A DNA stretch of 64,000 bases from Candidatus Villigracilis proximus (GTDB lineage: Bacteria > Chloroflexota > Anaerolineae > Anaerolineales > Villigracilaceae), in NCBI GenBank assembly GCA_016715195.1, contig JADKBB010000065.1, positions 8,617 to 72,616 on the forward strand, given 5' to 3'. Positions 34,334 through 44,792 of this stretch are shown one piece after another; positions within the stretch are counted from its first letter, which is position 1; every line of letters begins with the position of its first letter. A model generated the notes under the pieces. That model did not search any database, was not told where the DNA came from, and worked only from the letters and a program-made list of their open reading frames with translations. A program made the translations under genes and the position numbers.

Positions 34334-37300
34334 CTACTCGGTTGCAAATCTCTGTTCTTCCTGTTGCCCGAGCGGAACAACACGCACAAATGTATTCTTC
34401 CAGTCTACTAAAAGATTAAGTATTTTCAAAGACTCTTCAGCTTGATGATTTTGTTTTAACTCTTCGGCATAGATCGTTAAAAGTTCACGTAGATTTTTCA
34501 GGTCATCCTCACCCACTTCCTGCACAGATACTTTCGCACCCTTACCCAAACGGCGCTGAATGGCGGCCTGATCAAAATTAAGATGCGGCTGCAAGCGGAG
34601 ATATAACACGCCGCCGGTCATGCCTGCGCACATCCACGGGCCGGGATCACCCAAAACAAGCACACGGCCGGAGGTCATATATTCGCACAGGAAACCTTTG
34701 ACATTGGAACGCGCACCAATAAAGCCGAGGCTGTCATTCAACGGCTTGAGGATTTCACCGCCAATAATCACATCCGCCCCAGAGAGACGGATACATGCGC
34801 GCGAATCTGCGTTGCCCTGCACGATCACAACGCCGCCAGTACTGCCATAAGCAAGGCTTTTCCCAACCGAGCCGTCGATCAATTTACCATCATGGTTGTA
34901 CCCTTTCATGATGACAACCCGTCCGCCCGAAATGCCTTTCGCAACACCATCCTGCGCGCCGCCTTCGACAAGGATGTGAACGGGATGGGCATTGTATGCG
35001 CCGAGTCCATTGCCGGGGACGGAACTGCTGACGAAATGTAGAGATGTGATCGGCACTGAGTTGCTGTCAATGCTTTCCACGGGCCGCATCCATGTTTCGC
35101 GATGACCACCAAGTCCGCCATGCCCGGGAGACCAATTCCAATTGTTGCGGAAGCGTGTGAGAGCGCCAGTCAGGTGCGTGCCAAGAGCACGATCCACCGG
35201 GGTTACTTTATCGTCTTCAAACAGAATTGCGGATTGTCGATGTGTGGTGAAACTCTCCATCACCAAATTGGAGCTGACCGTGGTCAGATGATTGCGTGGA
35301 CGATGTAAAGGGCCGCGATCAATCGTGATCATTTCATTTACAGGCAATGAGATCGCGATCGGTTTCGTCATCAAATAATCACCGATCGGAATCAACATTT
35401 CTTCAAGGTCAATCTTTTCGTGATGTGAAATTTGCACGAGCAGATCAGAGCGCCCGACAATATCCTGTGAATTTTCAAAACCAAGTTTGGATACGATCTC
35501 TTTCACACCTTCACCCAACCCCGTAAACACATTGACCAATGCCAGCGTGGACTGTTCCAAATCACGCGGGACAAAATGTTTGACGCCAAGACCCGCCGCT
35601 TCTTCCGCCGTTTCAAGCTGGGTGGTGATCCCTGTGTGACATGTGCCACTCTGACAGTCTCTACAGATCGTGCAACCAATGGCAACCATTGGCAAAGTGC
35701 CGAAGCCAATTCGATTCGCGCCAAGGCACATCAACTTGACCGCGTCTGATGCGGAGCGGACTCCACCGTCAGCCCAGATCTCTACTTTGGAACGCAACCC
35801 TGATTCAGTTAAGGCGCGATGCGCTTCCACGATTCCAATTTCCGCAGGCAAACCCACATAGCGCAGAGAATGTTGACGCGCCGCCCCTGTTCCTCCATCA
35901 AATCCGGTGAGATAAATAATATCTGCTTCGGCTTTGGCAACACCAACCGCGATAATCCCAATGCCGGGCACAACAGGAATTTTGACGGCAACACGCGCTT
36001 TTGGATTAATGGTTTTGAGTTCTTCAATAAATTGCGCAAGGTCTTCGATGGAATAAATATCGTGATTGTTGGATGGCGAGATAAGGTCAACGCCTTTTTG
36101 CGAATGACGCGCCGCTGCAACTTTTGCAGTGACTTTACGTGCGGGCAAATGTCCGCCTTCGCCAGGCTTCGCACCCTGCCCTACTTTTATCTCCAAAAGA
36201 TTCGTGGCATTGATCGTTTCTGCCGTGATCCCAAAACGTCCCGACGCAATTTGAATGCCGCGATTGAATGGATACTTGCCAAGCAAGTCTGGAATTTCTC
36301 CGCCCTCGCCATTAAGCGAGATCATATTCAAGCGGAACGCGGCTTCGGCATACGCGCGGTAGGCAGTTTCACCCTGCGAACCAAACGACATGGACGCGAT
36401 CAAAAATGGGAAATTATGCGACGTGATTCCCAAATTAACATTGCCTGATTCAATGTTGGAAGGTTGTTCTGGATAACGAAAATCAAGAATGTGACGAAGC
36501 GTAACGGGGTTGGATTTTGCCGTGTTCTGTGTGTGCGCTTCATACTCGCTCCAGCCTGATTCAGCTTTCCCAAGCTTGCCAGCCGCCTTCCAGATTTTCG
36601 GATAAAAATGATTTACGCGTGAAAGTTCGCCGCGCCCTGCGCTGTGAAACGCCTGTGCGCGCAAATGAACGCTCGCATCAATATCATTCCACTTCAAACC
36701 GCCCAGATCCGAACCTGCATAATTTTTTACACCAAGCGCAAAGGCCACCGGGTTGCTCAATCCGATACTCGAAAATAATCGGCCGTATCCGCGCGCTTCA
36801 TGAATACCCATTGTGCTGATACATTTTTCAATTCCTGAGCGAAGCGCCTTGAATGTTTTCTTCAATCTATCTGCTTCATCGATTTCAGTTTTTTCCTTGA
36901 GCGCAGATTCAAAGATCAAATAAGGCGAAATCGCATCTGCTCCCATGCCGACGCACATAATGACATCATGCAGATTGCGAATGGCGCCGCTGCGCAGGAT
37001 CAAACCCGCCTGACGGCGCATGTTCAGCGATGTTTGAGAAGCCATGAGACCGAGGTCAATTTTTCCGCTATCATTTAATGGGATCGGCGTGGACAATGAA
37101 TCTGAAAGAGAGGAATCAAAGAATGTTTTGCGGAGCGCCAGATCCACGACACCGAGCGCAAGCACAGGATCAACCCATCCATTTTGATCCTGAAAAGCAG
37201 TTGAATCATCCAGAAGAATAATCCTTGCACCGTTGCGAACAGAATCGATGGCAGATTGTGCGAGGCGCTCCAATGCCTGAGCAGTGGTCTCTTCAAACAA

Positions 37301-39105
37301 AGTGACAATTTGCAAATGTCCGATCTGCTGATCTGGAAAAGCGCTGGTTAATTGTTCCAGAGTCGGATACCCCGTCTTCTCTCCATCTTTTAACGAATCC
37401 AAGAGGATCGGTGTTTCGAGGGAGAAGGTAACAGCCTGTCCCATTTCATTTGGCATAAGCGGCGGGCGTGAACCGACGATCGTTTGCGTGGAAAAATGTT
37501 CCACTTCACGCTCGCGGTCAATGGCTGGGTTTGTAACAACCGCAACCGCCTCCTTAAAATAATCGGCAATATTTTGGCGTTCGGTGGAAAGCGAAGCCAG
37601 CGGACCGTCAAAGCCGAGCGAGCTGATCGGATCAATACCATTTTTGGCAAGTTCCTGCACCCACTCACGGTCTTCACGTCCCCAGCCAAAAGCAGAGAGA
37701 CGATTGTCCAGGTCCACTTCGGGCAGGGCTGGATCGCATCACTACCTGAAACTTCCGCCGGCAATAATGGACGAGCCAGACGCGTGTTCATCGTTTCGAG
37801 CGAACCAAATCTGCGCATGGTCAGGTTGAGCATACGCTGTTGAATGGCCGGATAGTCAAAGACTTCCACATTGCGCTCACGGTGAATTCGCAAACGCATT
37901 TTTTCGCCAGGCGAAAGCGGAATCGGATCAACGCGCATATCATCCAGACGGTAGACACCTTTTTCCGAAGAGAAGAAATATTCCTTTTCTGTGTCACCAA
38001 ACCAGAGCGGACGAAGTCCGAGCGCATCCACACTAAAGACACATTCATCACCAAAGCGTGAGATGATGCCCGCCGGGCCTTGAGAATACGGGCCAAAAGC
38101 CTGACGATAATATTTATAAATAGTTTGCAATTCAGGCGAGAGTTTTTCCACTTCGCTCAAGATGGGCGGAAAAGCCAACTCCATTGCTTCGGTCAACGAG
38201 AAACGATAATGATGGATCAGGGTGGACAAGAGACGATCCAAATCCTGAGAGTCGCTGCCGCTTTCCACCAAATTCACACCCAGCATTTCAGCCTGTTCAC
38301 GCAAACGGGCGATCGTATTGATCTCGCCATTATGTCCGATAAGACTAAACGGTTGAACACGCTCGAAGCTCGTGGCAGTATTGGTGGAATAACGCGCATG
38401 ACCGATCGTGATGGCGGTGGTGAAATCGGGATTGCGCAATTCTGGAAAATATTGGTAAAGAGTTTCTATCGAGCCGCGCACTTTATAAACAACCACGTTA
38501 CTGGAAAGTGAAGCAATGGCAACATTCGTAAATTTTTCGATCTGAAGCGCGAGATCAAAGAGCGTCCGCTCCACATTTTCCAGCGGACCGTTATGCACCA
38601 TGCCTGAGATCTGCCACAAATGTGGAACCTGCTGACGCGCCATTTTCCCAAGTGCCTGCAAACGGGTCGGAGTTGGACGCTCCAGCAAAAGGTCAATGCC
38701 ACTTTCCTTAAGCATGTTAATAATTTTGGATTTAACATTTTGAACATCAGTTTCGGTGTTGGGAATCATCAAATGTCCAACAAAGAAGCGGCGATCTTCC
38801 GCGAGCCAACCCGGCTTGCCCGCCTGCTCAAGCGCCTGTGACCACAACACGCGCGGAATATCAGTCATCACGCCGATGCCATCCCCTTCTCCATTGACTT
38901 CACCAGAGCGATGCCCCATGATGCTCAATGCTGCCAGCGCGCGTTTTAAGTTTCCATGCGTCGCCTCGCCATTCTTACGCACAGAAGCAACCAACGCACA
39001 CGCGTCGCGCTCGTCAAGCCAGGTCTTTGTATGCGCAGAGGTCAACCAGTTAAATGCGCTGGAAGAAGTACCGTCAACGTTTTGAGATTCAGATTTATTT
39101 TTCAT
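34334..39105 (-). CDS. gltB: Glutamate synthase large subunit, with one frameshift
   Basis: About 1,580 residues if one base is restored. The N-terminal class II glutaminase domain has its Cys in ERDACALVA, preceded by a propeptide. The central and FMN domains follow, with the [3Fe-4S] ligand region CTICRDCQSGTCHTG, and the GXGXG beta-helix domain ends the protein (GGRVVIMKG, GNADSRACIRLSG). The frame breaks at about 37731: DAIQP continues as noise in one frame and as LPEVDLDNRLSAFGWG in the next. The site is CAGCCCTGCCCG, where one more C would restore the frame, so a homopolymer error is likely. It makes glutamate from glutamine and 2-oxoglutarate with GltD, encoded 12 kb to the right rather than next to it. 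Confidence 0.92.
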
Positions 39106-39187
39106 GGCTTCACCTTATGTTTGCATGGATAAAAGATAATTCCATCCATCATAGGTCAATAAAAAAATAATACCATTCCCCATACGG

Positions 39188-39215
39188 GTACTCATCCAAA
39201 AGTAACAAGTACTCA
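39188..39215. promoter_or_regulatory. Direct repeat GTACTCA with 21-base period
   Basis: GTACTCA occurs at 39188-39194 and 39209-39215, that is two helical turns apart, in the space between gltB and the divergent lysine operon. It lies upstream of the -35 box at 39235 and is a candidate binding site for a regulator of either gene. Confidence 0.45.
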
Positions 39216-39234
39216 AATGGGTCATATAAATTCA

Positions 39235-39262
39235 TTGACACATGTTATGCATCAAGTAAAAT
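39235..39262 (+). promoter_or_regulatory. Sigma70-like promoter of the lysine operon
   Basis: TTGACA at 39235-39240, a 16-base spacer, then TAAAAT at 39257-39262. The start of transcription would be near 39269, almost at the ATG of the leader ORF, so the leader message may be leaderless. Confidence 0.72.
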
Positions 39263-39269
39263 GATTTCA

Positions 39270-39392
39270 ATGTTTACATATTCTGCTTTCTGTTTCGAGA
39301 CCAAATCCAAGCGCAAGCCCATGTCTACAACTTCGGTTGTCGGATCTGGGCAGGTTTCGGTTAAACAGGAAACAGGCAAACGCCTGCCGTAA
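39270..39392 (+). CDS. Putative leader peptide of the lysine operon (40 aa)
   Basis: A 40-codon ORF from the ATG at 39270 to the TAA at 39390. It includes the Lys/Arg cluster KSKRK near residues 12-16 and two more Lys codons later. It sits between the promoter and a terminator that precedes homocitrate synthase. The RNA also has the hairpin ACAAC-TTCG-GTTGT and CAGGC-AAAC-GCCTG, and the segment AAACAGG could pair with CCTGTTT just before the terminator. A leader-peptide attenuator is known for the lysine cluster of Thermus. No homology for this peptide is recognised, so translation is unproven. Confidence 0.45.
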   Translation: MFTYSAFCFETKSKRKPMSTTSVVGSGQVSVKQETGKRLP

Positions 39393-39418
39393 CTTATTTT
39401 ATTTACCTGTTTATTCAA

Positions 39419-39449
39419 AACGCTCTCCGATAACGGAGGGCGTTTTTTT
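39419..39449 (+). terminator. Rho-independent terminator before homocitrate synthase (attenuator)
   Basis: AACGC-T-CTCCG at 39419-39429 pairs with CGGAG-G-GCGTT at 39434-39444 over an ATAA loop, with a run of seven Ts. It lies only 20 bases before the first lysine gene and downstream of a strong promoter, so it must be passed for the operon to be read. This is what makes attenuation likely. Confidence 0.85.
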
Positions 39450-39469
39450 GTTTTGAGAAAAGGAAACCC

Positions 39470-40852
39470 ATGCTTGAAATTTTAGACACAACTTTAAGAG
39501 AAGGAGAACAAACTCCTTACGTCAACTTTACCGTTGATGAAAAAGTGAAGATCGCACACATGCTCGACTCTGTCGGCGTGGATATGATCGAAGCAGGCGA
39601 TCCATCCGTCTCGCCCAATGTTGCCAGGGCGATTAAGAACATCGCTTCTCTAGGACTTCGAGCTGAGGTGGTCGCTCATTCAGTTGCTTCACGCCTCGGC
39701 ATTGACCGTGCCAAAGCCTGCGGTGCAAACCGTGTTGCCATCTTTTACGCCACCTCGAAAATCCATCTTGATGCGAAACTGCACAAAACGCAGGCACAGG
39801 CAATTGAGATCATTCAGGAACATATAGCATACGCCCGCAGCCTGGGAATGAAAGTCCGCTATACACCTGAAGATGCCACCCGCACAGACTTTGAGTTTTT
39901 GATTCAAGTTTGCAACGCAGCCATCAAAGCAGGCGCAGACCGTATCAGCTTTGCAGACACACTCGGCATTATGCAGCCACATATCATGTTTGATAAAGTG
40001 CGCGCTTTGCGAAAACATTTACTACCCTGCAAAATAGACCTGCACTGCCATAATGATTACGGCCTTGCTCTGGCAAATGCCATGGCCGGGATTCGCGCAG
40101 GCGCAGACTGCATCCACACCACAGTGAATGGACTCGGCGAACGAACGGGCATTCCCGATCTGGCAGAGACAGTCGTGTCGTTTCGTAATTTGGAGGGAAG
40201 CGAAAAATACAACATTCAGCCGTTGATGGATGTTTCCGGCTACCTTGAAAAAGTTTCTGGATTTTTCCTCGCGCCGAATAAACCGATCACTGGACAAAAT
40301 GCATTCAGCCACAAGAGCGGAGTGCATACCAACGGTATTCTCAAGGACCCGCGCACCTACGAACCGTTCGACCCGTCCATTTTAGGGAGAGAGCGCAAGA
40401 TCATCATTGATAAATACACAGGTAAAAGCGCGGTTGCTTCCCGTTTGGATGAATACGGAATCGAAGTCAGCCCGGCAGAGTTGGAAGTGATCGTGACCAG
40501 AATCAAGAATATCGGCGATGAGCGGAAACAACTCTTCGACGCGGATATTCTTGAGATCGCCGAGCAGGTAACAGGGAGAGAGATCGATGTCATCCCGCAC
40601 GACATCAGCGCGATGTTAATGATCGAAGTTGAGTCGCATGTATACACATCCGCAGTGGTGCGTCGTATGCGCGGATTTACGAACGTCTCCAGCGTGTACG
40701 AAGTCACCGGCGAGTATGACATCAGCGCCTTCGTGAATGTGGAAAACGTAATGGCGTTAAATAATTTGATCGAGGAAATTCGCACCGTGCAAGGCATCAA
40801 ACGAACGGAAACACGATTGGTGTTGAAAAAATATAACGGGAAAGAGAAGTAG
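39470..40852 (+). CDS. Homocitrate synthase with C-terminal RAM domain
   Basis: A 460-residue enzyme that joins acetyl-CoA and 2-oxoglutarate to homocitrate, the first step of the alpha-aminoadipate lysine route. The DRE-TIM barrel motifs are clear: DTTLREGEQ at residues 6-14 and DLHCHNDYGLALANA near 190. The last 90 residues (HVYTSAVVRRMRGFTNV, GEYDISAFVNVENVMALN) form an AsnC/Lrp-type RAM domain, as in archaeal-type LysS proteins, likely the site for feedback by lysine. Ribosome site AAAGGA. Isopropylmalate or citramalate synthase are unlikely given the downstream genes. Confidence 0.88.
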   Translation: MLEILDTTLREGEQTPYVNFTVDEKVKIAHMLDSVGVDMIEAGDPSVSPNVARAIKNIASLGLRAEVVAHSVASRLGIDRAKACGANRVAIFYATSKIHLDAKLHKTQAQAIEIIQEHIAYARSLGMKVRYTPEDATRTDFEFLIQVCNAAIKAGADRISFADTLGIMQPHIMFDKVRALRKHLLPCKIDLHCHNDYGLALANAMAGIRAGADCIHTTVNGLGERTGIPDLAETVVSFRNLEGSEKYNIQPLMDVSGYLEKVSGFFLAPNKPITGQNAFSHKSGVHTNGILKDPRTYEPFDPSILGRERKIIIDKYTGKSAVASRLDEYGIEVSPAELEVIVTRIKNIGDERKQLFDADILEIAEQVTGREIDVIPHDISAMLMIEVESHVYTSAVVRRMRGFTNVSSVYEVTGEYDISAFVNVENVMALNNLIEEIRTVQGIKRTETRLVLKKYNGKEK

Positions 40853-40930
40853 GCAAGTAAACACGTAGACTTGTAAGCACGTAAACGAACAGGCTTGTGT
40901 ACCTGTGTACTTGTTTATCTGTCTACCAAC
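40853..40930. repeat. Imperfect inverted repeat before the homoaconitase gene
   Basis: The left arm carries near-tandem units of the type AAGTAAACACGTAGACTTG; the right arm carries the opposite sense (TGTGTACCTGTGTACTTG). Each arm is about 36 bases. It ends just before the ribosome site AAAGGAG. Confidence 0.6.
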
Positions 40931-40944
40931 ACAAAGGAGAATTC

Positions 40945-42196
40945 ATGGGCACACTAATCGAAGAAATTTTTGCACGCAAGGCAGGCAGACCCGTTTCAGC
41001 GGGTGAAATTCTGCTGTTGGATGTGGACTACATTATGAGTCACGACAACACGACCCCACTGGCGATAAAAGCATTCCGGGATATTGGCAAGCCAATTCTG
41101 GATAAAAATAAAATCGTGCTTCACCTTGACCACGCCTATCCAGCGCCGAATGTATTAGCGGCTGAAAATCACAAAAAAATTATTGAGTTTGTGAAAGAAC
41201 AGGAATTACCTTATCTATTACATCAAGGTGTCTGTCATCAAGTAATGATCGAAGAAGGATTTATCACGCCTGGCGCAATCGTCATCGGCGCAGACTCGCA
41301 CTCGAATACGTATGGCGCAATGGGCGCATTCGGCGCGGGGCTTGGCTCGACAGAAATTGGCGTGGCATGGGTCACAGGCAAATGCTGGTTCAAAGTTCCA
41401 GAGACAATTCGCATTGAACTGACAGGACAGGCGCAAACTGGCGTGTACGCAAAGGATGTAATGATCTACATCGCAGGTCTGCTCGGCATGGACGGCGGCA
41501 CATACCGCTCCGTGGAGTTTGGCGGTGACTATATCCGCAAACTTCCTATGCACGAACGCATCATCTTCCCGAACATGTCCACCGAGATCGGCGCAAAATG
41601 CGGGCTGATCGCCGCAGATGAAGTGACGATTAATTATCTCGAAAATGAAACGCCCGCCAAAGGCAGGCCCGTTTGAAATGTTTGGGCCAGTGAATCCACA
41701 TTATGAGCGAGTCGTTGAAATTGATGTCTCCACATTATCACCCCAAGTGGCTTGTCATCCTGATGTGGATCATGTCAAACCGCTCGAGCAAGTTGAAGGA
41801 CTGGAAATAAACGAAGTGTATATCGGTACCTGTACGAACGCGCGTTACGAAGATATCGAAATCGTAGCGAACATGCTCAAAGGGAAAAAAGTAAATCAGT
41901 TTACGCGCGTGATCGTCACACCGGCCAGCGAGCGTATTTATAAAAAAGCCATGCAAAATGGATTGATCGAAATTTTACTGGATGCAGGCTGCACGGTCAC
42001 AGGCAGCGGCTGCGGCGCGTGTATCGGACGTCATGGCGGAATCCTCGCAGCGGGCGAACGTGCCTTGACAACCATGAACCGCAACTTCATCGGACGCATG
42101 GGTAGTCCGCTTTCAGAAATCTATCTTGCCAGTCCCGCCACTGCGGCGGCTACTGCGCTGACGGGGCGAATTACAGACCCGCGTGGATATTTATAA
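40945..42196 (+). CDS. Homoaconitase large subunit, with one frameshift
   Basis: About 417 residues if one base is restored. The start MGTLIEEIFARKAGRP at 40945 has the ribosome site AAAGGAG. Motifs of the aconitase family are GADSHSNTYGAMGAFG, with IGTCTNARYEDIE and SGCGACIGRHGG carrying the three Cys that bind the [4Fe-4S] cluster. The frame breaks near 41665, at the run AAAGGCAGGCCCGTTTG, between TPAKGRPV and FEMFGPVNPHYE. It converts homocitrate to homoisocitrate together with the small subunit. Isopropylmalate isomerase LeuC is the closest alternative, but the operon argues for lysine. Confidence 0.85.
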
Positions 42197-42285
42197 GGAA
42201 TTAGGGACTAGGGATCAAGCAACTAGGAAAAACTAATTCCTAATTTCTAGCCCCTAATCACTAATGCCTAATCACTTACAAAAGG
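42197..42285. repeat. Imperfect inverted repeat with CTAAT/ATTAG units
   Basis: Units such as ATTAGGGACTAGGGATCAAG at the left and CCTAATTTCTAGCCCCTAAT at the right are related as reverse complements. It fills most of the space before the small homoaconitase subunit. Confidence 0.6.
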
Positions 42286-42293
42286 AGACTCTC

Positions 42294-42803
42294 ATGGCAA
42301 AAGCCTGGACATTTGGAGAAAACATGAATACGGACGAGATCATTCCCGGCCGTTACAACATTACGATTGACCCGCTTGAACTTGCAAAGAATGTTTTTTG
42401 CGAGGTCAAACCAGAGTATGCAAAAACTGTTCAACCCGGCGACATCATCGTTGGCGGGCAAAATTTCGGCTGTGGCTCGTCACGCGAGCATGCGCCCATC
42501 GCCATCAAAGGTTCACAAGCCAGGTGTATCATCGCCCCATCCTTTGCGCGCATCTTTTTTCGCAACTGCATCAACATCGGACTGCCGATTCTGGAATGTC
42601 CCGCCGCTGCTGCGGACATCACCGAAGGCGATGATATTGATGTTGACCTCGCGAGCGGCAAAATTTTCAACCGCACCAACGGGAATCAATATCAAGCCAA
42701 CGCCCTGCCTGATTTCGTTTTGAAGATCGCAGACGCGGGCGGCATTGTCAACTTTTTGAAAACACACGACATTCAAGAGCTAATGATGAATGCGGAAGGA
42801 TGA
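42294..42803 (+). CDS. Homoaconitase small subunit
   Basis: A 169-residue protein from the ATG at 42294 (ribosome site AAAGGAG). It starts MAKAWTFGENMNTDEIIPGRY and has the swivel-domain motif GGQNFGCGSSREHAP. It forms the second domain of the homoaconitase enzyme with the preceding gene product. A LeuD role is possible by homology but less likely in this operon. Confidence 0.9.
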   Translation: MAKAWTFGENMNTDEIIPGRYNITIDPLELAKNVFCEVKPEYAKTVQPGDIIVGGQNFGCGSSREHAPIAIKGSQARCIIAPSFARIFFRNCINIGLPILECPAAAADITEGDDIDVDLASGKIFNRTNGNQYQANALPDFVLKIADAGGIVNFLKTHDIQELMMNAEG

Positions 42804-43805
42804 ATGATGAATTATAAAATCTGCCTTCTTCCCGGTGACGGCATTGGCCCCGAAGTGATCGCATCTGCAAAGGATGTATTGACCGCGCTGCCAATTCAAT
42901 GGGACTTCATCGAATGCGGCATCGGATTCGGAGAATATCAACGTTCAGACTCCCCGCTGCCTGATTCAACCATCAGACAAATTCGCCACGCTGACGCCAC
43001 GTTGTTCGGCGCAGTCACCACTCCCCCCAACATCCCGAATTACTTTTCTCCCGTCGTGCGAATGCGCCAATCGTTGGAGTTATTTTCCAATCTACGTCCA
43101 TGCCGCTCCATTCCACATCCCTCTTCCCGCGCAGGCATTGACCTGATCATCGTCCGCGAGAATACCGAAGGGTTGTACTCAGGCATCGAGCGCCTTGAAG
43201 ATGACGGCAACCGCGCCATCACCGAACGCGTCATCACCCGCAAAGGTTCGGAGCGAATCATCCGCAAAGCATTCGATACCGCCCGCCAAACGGGACGCAA
43301 ATCCGTTCACGTGGTTCACAAAGCCAATGTGTTGCGTCAAACCTGTGGATTATTTCGCGCAATAGCCTTTGAAATTGCGAAAGAATATCCAGAGATCACC
43401 ATGCACGAAATGCTCGTAGATACCTGTGCAATGGAACTTGTCCGCGCGCCGGAGCAATTTGAAGTGATCGTCACCACCAATCTATTTGGCGACATTCTCA
43501 GTGATGAAGCCTGCATGTTCGTCGGCGGACTTGGCGTGGCAGCCTCCGCAAATATTGGTGCAGATGCAGCAGTCTTTGAACCTGTCCACGGCAGTGCGCC
43601 GCCCTTGGTGGGTACAGGCAAAGCCAATCCCATTGCCACCTTCCTCGCCGCAGCCATGCTACTGGATTATATAAATGAAAAAGAATCCGCTGAACGCTTG
43701 CGAAACGCAGTGGAAGCCTGCATTGCAAATAAAGAGTCCACGCCTGATCTGGACGGAAACATGACAACAAGTCAGGTGACCGAAAGAGTGATTGAAAAAT
43801 TGTAG
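42804..43805 (+). CDS. Homoisocitrate dehydrogenase (isopropylmalate dehydrogenase family)
   Basis: A 333-residue NAD-type beta-decarboxylating dehydrogenase. It starts LLPGDGIGPEVI and has VRENTEGLYSGIE near residue 115 and DILSDEACMFVGGLGVAAS near 230. It oxidises homoisocitrate to 2-oxoadipate. Family members also use isocitrate or isopropylmalate; the operon points to homoisocitrate. It follows the small subunit directly. Confidence 0.87.
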   Translation: MMNYKICLLPGDGIGPEVIASAKDVLTALPIQWDFIECGIGFGEYQRSDSPLPDSTIRQIRHADATLFGAVTTPPNIPNYFSPVVRMRQSLELFSNLRPCRSIPHPSSRAGIDLIIVRENTEGLYSGIERLEDDGNRAITERVITRKGSERIIRKAFDTARQTGRKSVHVVHKANVLRQTCGLFRAIAFEIAKEYPEITMHEMLVDTCAMELVRAPEQFEVIVTTNLFGDILSDEACMFVGGLGVAASANIGADAAVFEPVHGSAPPLVGTGKANPIATFLAAAMLLDYINEKESAERLRNAVEACIANKESTPDLDGNMTTSQVTERVIEKL

Positions 43806-43890
43806 GCAAGGAAACACAGTAAACAGGCAGGCACGATGATCAAAACACGATACTTGTTTACTTATCTACCTGTATACATGTTTACGTTCA
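43803..43890. repeat. Imperfect inverted repeat before lysX
   Basis: Left arm with GGAAACACAGTAAACAGGCAG units, right arm with CTTGTTTACTTATCTACCTG and ATACATGTTTAC units. The unit style is the same as in the repeat at 40853-40930. Confidence 0.6.
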
Positions 43891-43902
43891 AAAGGAGAAA
43901 TC

Positions 43903-44745
43903 ATGACCAAAGTTGGATTCTTATACACCCGCTTACGTGTTGAAGAAAAACATTTACTGGATGAACTGGAAAAGCGCAAAGACGTGGAAGTTATCCGCAT
44001 TAATGATGGGGATTTATTCTTCGACATTAATCAGATCCCTGAACAAATAGATGTACTCTTCGAACGCTCCATCTCTTATTCACGCGGATTGTACATCTCG
44101 CGCATTTTTGAGGCGCACGGCATCCCAGTTGTCAATTCATCTGTTGTGGCCGAACGCTGCGGCGACAAATACATCACGAGTCAAATTCTTGCGCAGAACG
44201 GAATCCCAACTCCCAGAGTGTATATGGCGTTCGACGAAGAATCAGCACTCAGTGCGATCGAAGCGATGGGCTATCCCTGCGTACTAAAACCCGTTGTCGG
44301 GTCGTGGGGACGCCTGCTTGCCAAGGTGGAGAATCGTCACATGGCTGAGTCATTGATCGAGCACAAAGCTACCCTGGGAGTCAATCATCAGGTCTTTTAT
44401 ATTCAGGAATATATCAACAAACCAGGGCGCGACATCCGCGCTTTTGTGATCGGCGATGAATGCATCTGCGCCATTTACCGCTCCTCCGAAAATTGGATCA
44501 CCAACACCGCGCGTGGAGGCGTCGCCACAAATTGCCCCATCACCGACGAGATCGCAGAATTATGTCAACGTGCGGCGCGGGCGGTCGGCGGCGGATTGCT
44601 GGCACTTGATCTTTTTGAAACTGAAAACGGTATGACGATCAACGAGATCAATCACACCATGGAATTCCGCAATAGCATCACCACCACAGGCGTAAACATC
44701 CCCGAAAAAATGGCGGACTATGTCCTGATGAATATTGTTGCTTAA
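43903..44745 (+). CDS. lysX: LysX, alpha-aminoadipate-LysW ligase
   Basis: A 280-residue ATP-grasp enzyme. It has the nucleotide and metal-binding stretches (PCVLKPVVGSWGRL, YIQEYINKPGRDIRAFVIG) and the C-terminal NEINHTMEFRNS that marks LysX. It links 2-aminoadipate to the C-terminal Glu of the carrier protein LysW. No lysW, lysY, lysZ, lysJ or lysK lies in the window. Ribosome site AAAGGAG. Confidence 0.9.
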   Translation: MTKVGFLYTRLRVEEKHLLDELEKRKDVEVIRINDGDLFFDINQIPEQIDVLFERSISYSRGLYISRIFEAHGIPVVNSSVVAERCGDKYITSQILAQNGIPTPRVYMAFDEESALSAIEAMGYPCVLKPVVGSWGRLLAKVENRHMAESLIEHKATLGVNHQVFYIQEYINKPGRDIRAFVIGDECICAIYRSSENWITNTARGGVATNCPITDEIAELCQRAARAVGGGLLALDLFETENGMTINEINHTMEFRNSITTTGVNIPEKMADYVLMNIVA

Positions 44746-44751
44746 ATAAAC

Positions 44752-44776
44752 GCACCGCCCTCGGGTAAGGCGGTGC
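44752..44776 (-). terminator. Stem-loop terminator after tRNA-Pro, shared with lysX end
   Basis: GCACCGCC at 44752-44759 pairs with GGCGGTGC at 44769-44776. On the minus strand it is followed by a T-rich stretch (GTTTATTT), fitting a terminator for the tRNA. It also lies 6 bases after the lysX stop. Confidence 0.75.
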
Positions 44777-44792
44777 AAAACAAAAAACTGTG

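Noticed and set aside
37390..37730. C-terminal extension of the gltB N-terminal frame past the break
   Set aside because: It is noise after the frameshift; the true protein continues in the other frame.
40945..42803. Leucine biosynthesis LeuCD
   Set aside because: The enzymes are homologous, but the flanking homocitrate synthase and lysX place them in the alpha-aminoadipate lysine route.
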